Origin: CAWUFC02 sp963921335
GTDB lineage: Bacteria; Pseudomonadota; Gammaproteobacteria; Pseudomonadales; Halieaceae
Reading direction: 5' to 3'
Assembly (NCBI GenBank): GCA_963921335.3
Contig: CAWUFC020000002.1
Location: forward strand, 1,302,001 to 1,366,000
Length of the DNA: 64,000 nt
Shown piece after piece: positions 61,996-64,000 of this stretch. Within the stretch, counting starts at the first letter, position 1; each line of letters opens with the position of its first letter. The translations under genes were made by a program, and so were the position numbers. The notes under the pieces were generated by a model. That model did no database searches. It saw only the letters and a program-made list of their open reading frames with translations, and had not been told where the DNA came from.

Positions 61996-62700
61996 TTAAA
62001 ACGCTTTGCTGATGCTGAATACAGCGCGGGCTTCACCCAGCTCTTTCAGAGTGCCTTCAATGTCGGTGTCGGTATAGGCGATACCCAGATCAACACCCGC
62101 AGGCGTGGAGAAAGTCAGACCAACCAGCCAGTCGTAGTAAGTGTCGTCTTCACCACCCCAGAAGTCGTCTTCGTCGGTCTTGGTGTAACCCAGGTGCAGG
62201 TCGAGAGCCACAAAGTCGTTGAATGAGCGAGAGTACTCAGCGTGGATATACAGGTTCTCGGGGCCGTCTTCACCAAACTCGTCGGTGTAGTTAAAGCCCA
62301 AAGTGGCGTCAAAGAAGTTGATTGCAGCTTGCAGTTCCAGGAAGTCCAGATCGGTGTCGCTCTGGTAACCGTAGTAGATGAAGCCTACGTCGAAGCCAAC
62401 ATTATCGCTGACATCGCCAGCCCAGCCACCGTATACGTCAATCTCGGTAGAACCACCGTCCAGGCCGCCACCGAAGTTCACGTTAGAAGCCCAGGTACCG
62501 ATATAGAAACCACTGTCGTGGCCGTAGTCGAAACCACCCTGGATCGCGGCATCTTCGTTAGTCTGGGAAACACCACGCCAGACATAGTCAGAGGCGAGGG
62601 TCACGTTGGCGCTGATGGCGTCTTCCGCAGAGGCGGTAGTAGCAGCACCTGCTGTCAGGCCAGCGGCAACAGCGAGGGGTAAAATTTTCTTGGTAAACAT
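61996..62700 (-). CDS. TorF-family putative porin
   Basis: A 234-aa outer-membrane beta-barrel protein with a cleaved signal (MFTKKILPLAVAAGLTAGAATTASA) and mature start EDAISANVTLASDYVWRGVSQTNEDAAIQGGFDYGH, the hallmark of the TorF/TIGR02001 family. Ends with the aromatic Phe (SISKAF) for BAM recognition. It is the first gene of a putative torF-glnK-amtB operon under the NtrC/sigma-54 promoter upstream, so it may admit nitrogen compounds; that is inference. Confidence 0.92.
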   Translation of the reverse strand: MFTKKILPLAVAAGLTAGAATTASAEDAISANVTLASDYVWRGVSQTNEDAAIQGGFDYGHDSGFYIGTWASNVNFGGGLDGGSTEIDVYGGWAGDVSDNVGFDVGFIYYGYQSDTDLDFLELQAAINFFDATLGFNYTDEFGEDGPENLYIHAEYSRSFNDFVALDLHLGYTKTDEDDFWGGEDDTYYDWLVGLTFSTPAGVDLGIAYTDTDIEGTLKELGEARAVFSISKAF

Positions 62701-62803
62701 GTGTCTCTATCTCCATAAATGGGTGTTGTAGAAAACTTATGAATTGATGTTCCCCGGCTACGGGCGCAAAGGATCGTGCAATTTCAAAGTTTGACCGGGT
62801 ATT

Positions 62804-62820
62804 TGCAGGGGGCGTGCCAA
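62804..62820 (-). promoter_or_regulatory. Sigma-54 (RpoN) promoter of torF-glnK-amtB
   Basis: On the minus strand TTGGCACGCCCCCTGCA carries the -24 element TGGCACG and the -12 element CTGCA (consensus TTGCA/T, one mismatch). GG and GC are separated by the invariant 10 bases. It lies about 105 bases before the torF ATG. Confidence 0.82.
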
Positions 62821-62894
62821 CTTTGAACAATTCTTAAATATCAGGGAGTTACCGAACAATCACCGGATTTAGCTCCAGGATTGCACCGAAAAAG

Positions 62895-62911
62895 GGCGCC
62901 AATTTGGTGCG
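62895..62911 (-). promoter_or_regulatory. NtrC-like enhancer site A
   Basis: GGCGCCAATTTGGTGCG matches the NtrC consensus TGCACCANNNTGGTGCA at 11 of 14 fixed positions. Its centre is about 110 bases upstream of the predicted start of transcription. Confidence 0.65.
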
Positions 62912-62934
62912 CTGCTCGCACCACAACTGAATGG

Positions 62935-62951
62935 CGCACCATTGAGGTGCA
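62935..62951 (-). promoter_or_regulatory. NtrC-like enhancer site B
   Basis: CGCACCATTGAGGTGCA matches the NtrC consensus at 12 of 14 fixed positions, 40 bases (about four helical turns) from site A. Two sites on one face of the helix suit an NtrC oligomer activating the sigma-54 promoter. Confidence 0.7.
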
Positions 62952-63008
62952 TAAAGCGGAATTGCGGCAAAACAACAGCGACTTGCGCGCTTCTGGTACA
63001 CTTATCAC

Positions 63009-63260
63009 ATGGCTATTTCACCCCCACCCATTAGCGATGTGATCAACCAACTCAACAGTCTGCTGGGCGACAGTGGGCTCAAGGGTGAACTGGATCGCAA
63101 TATGAAAACCGTCCTCCAGTCAGCACTGGGCAAGCTCGACGTGGTCAGTCGCGAGGAGTTTGATGCCCAGGCCGCAGTATTAGCTCGTACCCGCGCCCGG
63201 GTAGAACAACTGGAGGCGGAACTGCAGGCAATGATCGAAAAGGTTGATTCACAAACTTAG
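63009..63260 (+). CDS. ubiK: Ubiquinone biosynthesis accessory factor UbiK
   Basis: An 83-aa BMFP/YqiC-type protein: an amphipathic N-terminus (PPPISDVINQLNSLLGD) and a coiled-coil C-terminal part (REEFDAQAAVLARTRARVEQLEAELQAM). It helps organise the Ubi complex in E. coli. Standard neighbour of comM. Divergent from torF; the NtrC sites lie within the shared upstream region. Confidence 0.92.
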   Translation: MAISPPPISDVINQLNSLLGDSGLKGELDRNMKTVLQSALGKLDVVSREEFDAQAAVLARTRARVEQLEAELQAMIEKVDSQT

Positions 63261-63354
63261 GTAGACAGGGTCCGCTGGCGGCACAGCTGTCAGCAGCTAC
63301 ACTCCCGCTTAACAGCTCATTTTATGGATGTTGTAACGCTCAAGGACGGGCAGC

Positions 63355-64000
63355 ATGACACTTTCTATTGTTTTCAGCCGTGCGCAGCGTGGCATGGACG
63401 CGCCACTGGTGCGCGTGGAAACACACATCTCCCAGGGGTTACCCGGCTTTTCGGTGGTGGGCCTACCGGAAGCGGCAGTACGCGAAAGCAAAGAACGGGT
63501 GCGCTCAGCTCTGATCAATTCCCAGCTGAGCTTTCCCACCCAACGCCTGACTGTTAACCTCGCGCCCGCTGATCTACCCAAGGAAGGGGGGCGCTTCGAC
63601 CTACCTATTGCGCTAAGCATACTGGCGGCCTCCGGTCAGCTGCCGAAATCCTGCGTATTGCACAGTGAATTTATTGGCGAACTCGCCCTGGACGGAGAGC
63701 TGCGAGCGGTGTCGGGGTGTATCGGAGCAACGATTGCCGCTGCAGGTGCTCAACGTCAGATCATTATGGCAGGTGACTGTGCACCGGAAGCAGCAGTGGT
63801 ACCTTATGCTAAGGTTATACCCGCGCGACATCTACTAGAAGTGTTGGCCCATTTGCGCGGCACCCAAAAGCTTGCACCGGCAAAGCCTCGCCCTCAATAC
63901 CAACAGGAATATCCAGACCTTGCGGATGTTCAGGGACAAGCAATCGCCCGCCGGGCTCTCGAGATTGCTGCGACGGGTGCACACAACGCATTACTGTTTG
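63355..64000 (+). CDS. comM: Mg-chelatase-like ATPase ComM/YifB, cut by window end
   Basis: The first 215 residues of an AAA+ helicase of the YifB/ComM family, which in Vibrio and relatives promotes branch migration during natural transformation. The opening MTLSIVFSRAQRGMDAPLVRVETHISQGLPGFSVVGLPEAAVRESKERVRSAL is diagnostic; later SFPTQRLTVNLAPADLPKEGGRFDLPIAL. ATG 63355 has AAGGA about 9 bases upstream. The AAA+ core lies beyond the edge (full family length about 500). Confidence 0.95.
   Translation, partial: MTLSIVFSRAQRGMDAPLVRVETHISQGLPGFSVVGLPEAAVRESKERVRSALINSQLSFPTQRLTVNLAPADLPKEGGRFDLPIALSILAASGQLPKSCVLHSEFIGELALDGELRAVSGCIGATIAAAGAQRQIIMAGDCAPEAAVVPYAKVIPARHLLEVLAHLRGTQKLAPAKPRPQYQQEYPDLADVQGQAIARRALEIAATGAHNALLF

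Noticed and set aside
1..64000. tRNA or rRNA genes
   Set aside because: No cloverleaf or rRNA-like segment noticed in any gap; small gaps cannot be fully excluded by eye.

Overview
The window is a dense chromosomal segment of a gammaproteobacterium with G+C in the mid-to-high fifties by eye. Several gene orders match the Pseudomonas-type chromosome: miaB-phoH-ybeY-corC-lnt, leuS-lptE-holA, trxA-rho-ubiD, algZ-algR-hemC-hemD-hemX-hemY beside argH, cyaY-lptM-lysA-dapF-DUF484-xerC-HAD, and glnK-amtB-(ubiK)-comM. With the accessory content (SulP-STAS-cNMP transporters, a TorF-like porin, lipoprotein-anchored enzymes), I infer a marine Cellvibrionales/Halieaceae-like (OM60/NOR5) bacterium. The lineage is inference. 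I saw no rRNA, tRNA, CRISPR array, insertion sequence or prophage.

Layout. 1-5.3 kb: alanine dehydrogenase, a 60-aa protein with a strong bidirectional terminator, a frameshifted SulP-STAS-cNMP transporter, a zinc-ribbon protein and a hydrolase. 5.5-8.7 kb: the overlapping cmoA-cmoB-bepA operon (tRNA wobble cmo5U synthesis plus outer-membrane quality control), with bepA split by an in-frame stop. 8.7-18.3 kb: lon, an aspartate-type aminotransferase, a DUF1820 gene, then miaB-phoH-ybeY-corC-lnt (tRNA modification, RNA/ribosome maturation, lipoprotein acylation). 18.3-23.8 kb: an accessory block between lnt and leuS, with an AT-richer TMTC-like membrane glycosyltransferase, a TauD-type dioxygenase cotranscribed with a frameshifted Baeyer-Villiger-type monooxygenase, and a lipoprotein NAD(P)-binding enzyme. 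23.9-28.9 kb: leuS-lptE-holA and two lipoprotein genes.

29-40.4 kb is mostly accessory: NTF2-like proteins, a YugP-like metallopeptidase, a PQQ-type sugar dehydrogenase, a perfect LexA box ahead of imuA-imuB, a lipoprotein Nudix hydrolase, a second intact SulP-STAS-cNMP protein, a GFA-family protein, a GIY-YIG protein and a TVP38-flavoprotein fusion. 40.5-43.8 kb: trxA, rho, ubiD. 43.9-54.2 kb: an AsmA-like protein, the algZ-algR-hemCDXY operon (algR frameshifted), argH, an esterase and cyaY. 54.3-59.6 kb: lptM-lysA-dapF-DUF484-xerC-HAD-DUF523. 59.6-62.95 kb: a nitrogen-assimilation module, torF-glnK-amtB plus a second glnK, with a sigma-54 promoter and two NtrC-like sites 40 bp apart. 63.0-64 kb: ubiK and the start of comM.

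Five genes are interrupted: SulP-1, bepA, the monooxygenase, holA and algR. Three breaks lie in C/G homopolymers, one at a GG doublet, and one is a premature TAA. Every single-base repair gives a protein of normal family length, and holA is an essential gene in well-studied relatives. Base-calling error or very recent slippage is therefore the simplest reading. I found no clearly unprecedented system. The best-supported regulatory signals are the NtrC/sigma-54 architecture upstream of torF-glnK-amtB and the consensus LexA box at imuAB.
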